A DNA stretch of 64,000 nt, from positions 1 through 64,000 of the forward strand of contig JARBTX010000009.1 in the NCBI GenBank assembly GCA_029239975.1, in the 5' to 3' direction. The notes under the pieces are model-generated. The model did not search any database. It saw nothing but the letters and a program-made list of their open reading frames with translations, and was not told the DNA's origin. Below are positions 63,990 through 64,000 of this stretch, one piece after another. The DNA is from Anaerocolumna sp. GTDB taxonomy: Bacteria > Bacillota > Clostridia > Lachnospirales > Lachnospiraceae. Numbering within the stretch: the first letter of the stretch is position 1; each line of letters starts with the position of its first letter. The position numbers and the translations under genes are program-made.

Positions 63990-64000
63990 ATATTTTTTAT

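Overview
The window is AT-rich, low-GC Firmicutes DNA. It most resembles a spore-forming, plant-polysaccharide-degrading member of the Lachnospiraceae (the Lachnoclostridium phytofermentans / Clostridium cluster XIVa neighbourhood). This is inferred from T-box leaders, two Spo0E-like proteins, a LysM/GH18 spore-type protein, a GH43 xylosidase/arabinofuranosidase, a BspA-like LRR surface protein, and many small XRE, AraC and GNAT accessory genes. No 16S or other definitive marker is present. Almost all genes lie on the minus strand. Many start codons were moved downstream of the longest ORF because a strong GGAGG-type Shine-Dalgarno (SD) sits before an internal ATG.

Layout. 0-2.5 kb: end of an integrated element. 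A frameshifted tyrosine integrase, one unknown cargo gene, and a second decayed integrase 3' end lie next to tRNA-Gly(GCC), whose 3' part is imperfectly duplicated. 2.9-12 kb: single genes (alpha/beta hydrolase, large secreted LRR protein, phosphatase, phosphotransferase, nucleotidyltransferase, methyltransferase). 12.1-13.8 kb: a histidyl-tRNA synthetase-like gene behind what looks like a His-codon leader-peptide attenuator. 14.4-21.6 kb: hypA, a large Fe-S/flavin oxidoreductase, hypB and a membrane protein form one unit. It is divergent from a FadR-type GntR regulator and an E2-acyltransferase-like protein, with TGGTnnnACCA operators at both promoters. 21.8-33.4 kb: serine hydrolase plus a 51-aa protein, XRE regulator, T-box/argS, glutaredoxin-like protein, metallopeptidase-like protein, AraC-VOC fusion, an S41 peptidase pseudogene and a CPBP protease.

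33.6-44.8 kb is a signalling island made by tandem duplication of a cassette: hemerythrin - histidine kinase - response regulator - Spo0E-like - PAS/GGDEF/HD-GYP. One copy kept the kinase and regulator and retains only the last 12 codons of hemerythrin. The other kept hemerythrin and has only a kinase fragment. It may link oxygen or redox sensing, phosphorelay input to sporulation and c-di-GMP turnover.

45-64 kb: a long ECF sigma factor next to a MerR/GyrI/LamG-like fusion protein with a classic 19-bp-spacer MerR promoter; a 2H phosphoesterase; T-box/thrS lacking the TGS domain; a LysM/GH18 protein with a degenerate active site; a lipoprotein; GH43; an operon of an atypical protein kinase, a free-standing FakA-type domain and an APH-type kinase; a frameshifted XRE gene; a methyltransferase; an XRE-VOC fusion with a zinc-ribbon protein; an unknown gene; and a GNAT acetyltransferase.

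Recurring non-coding features: three aminoacyl-tRNA synthetase genes each with its own attenuator, and three inverted-repeat-bounded leader elements placed 10-26 bp before start codons. Near-identical promoters precede the protein-kinase and methyltransferase genes.
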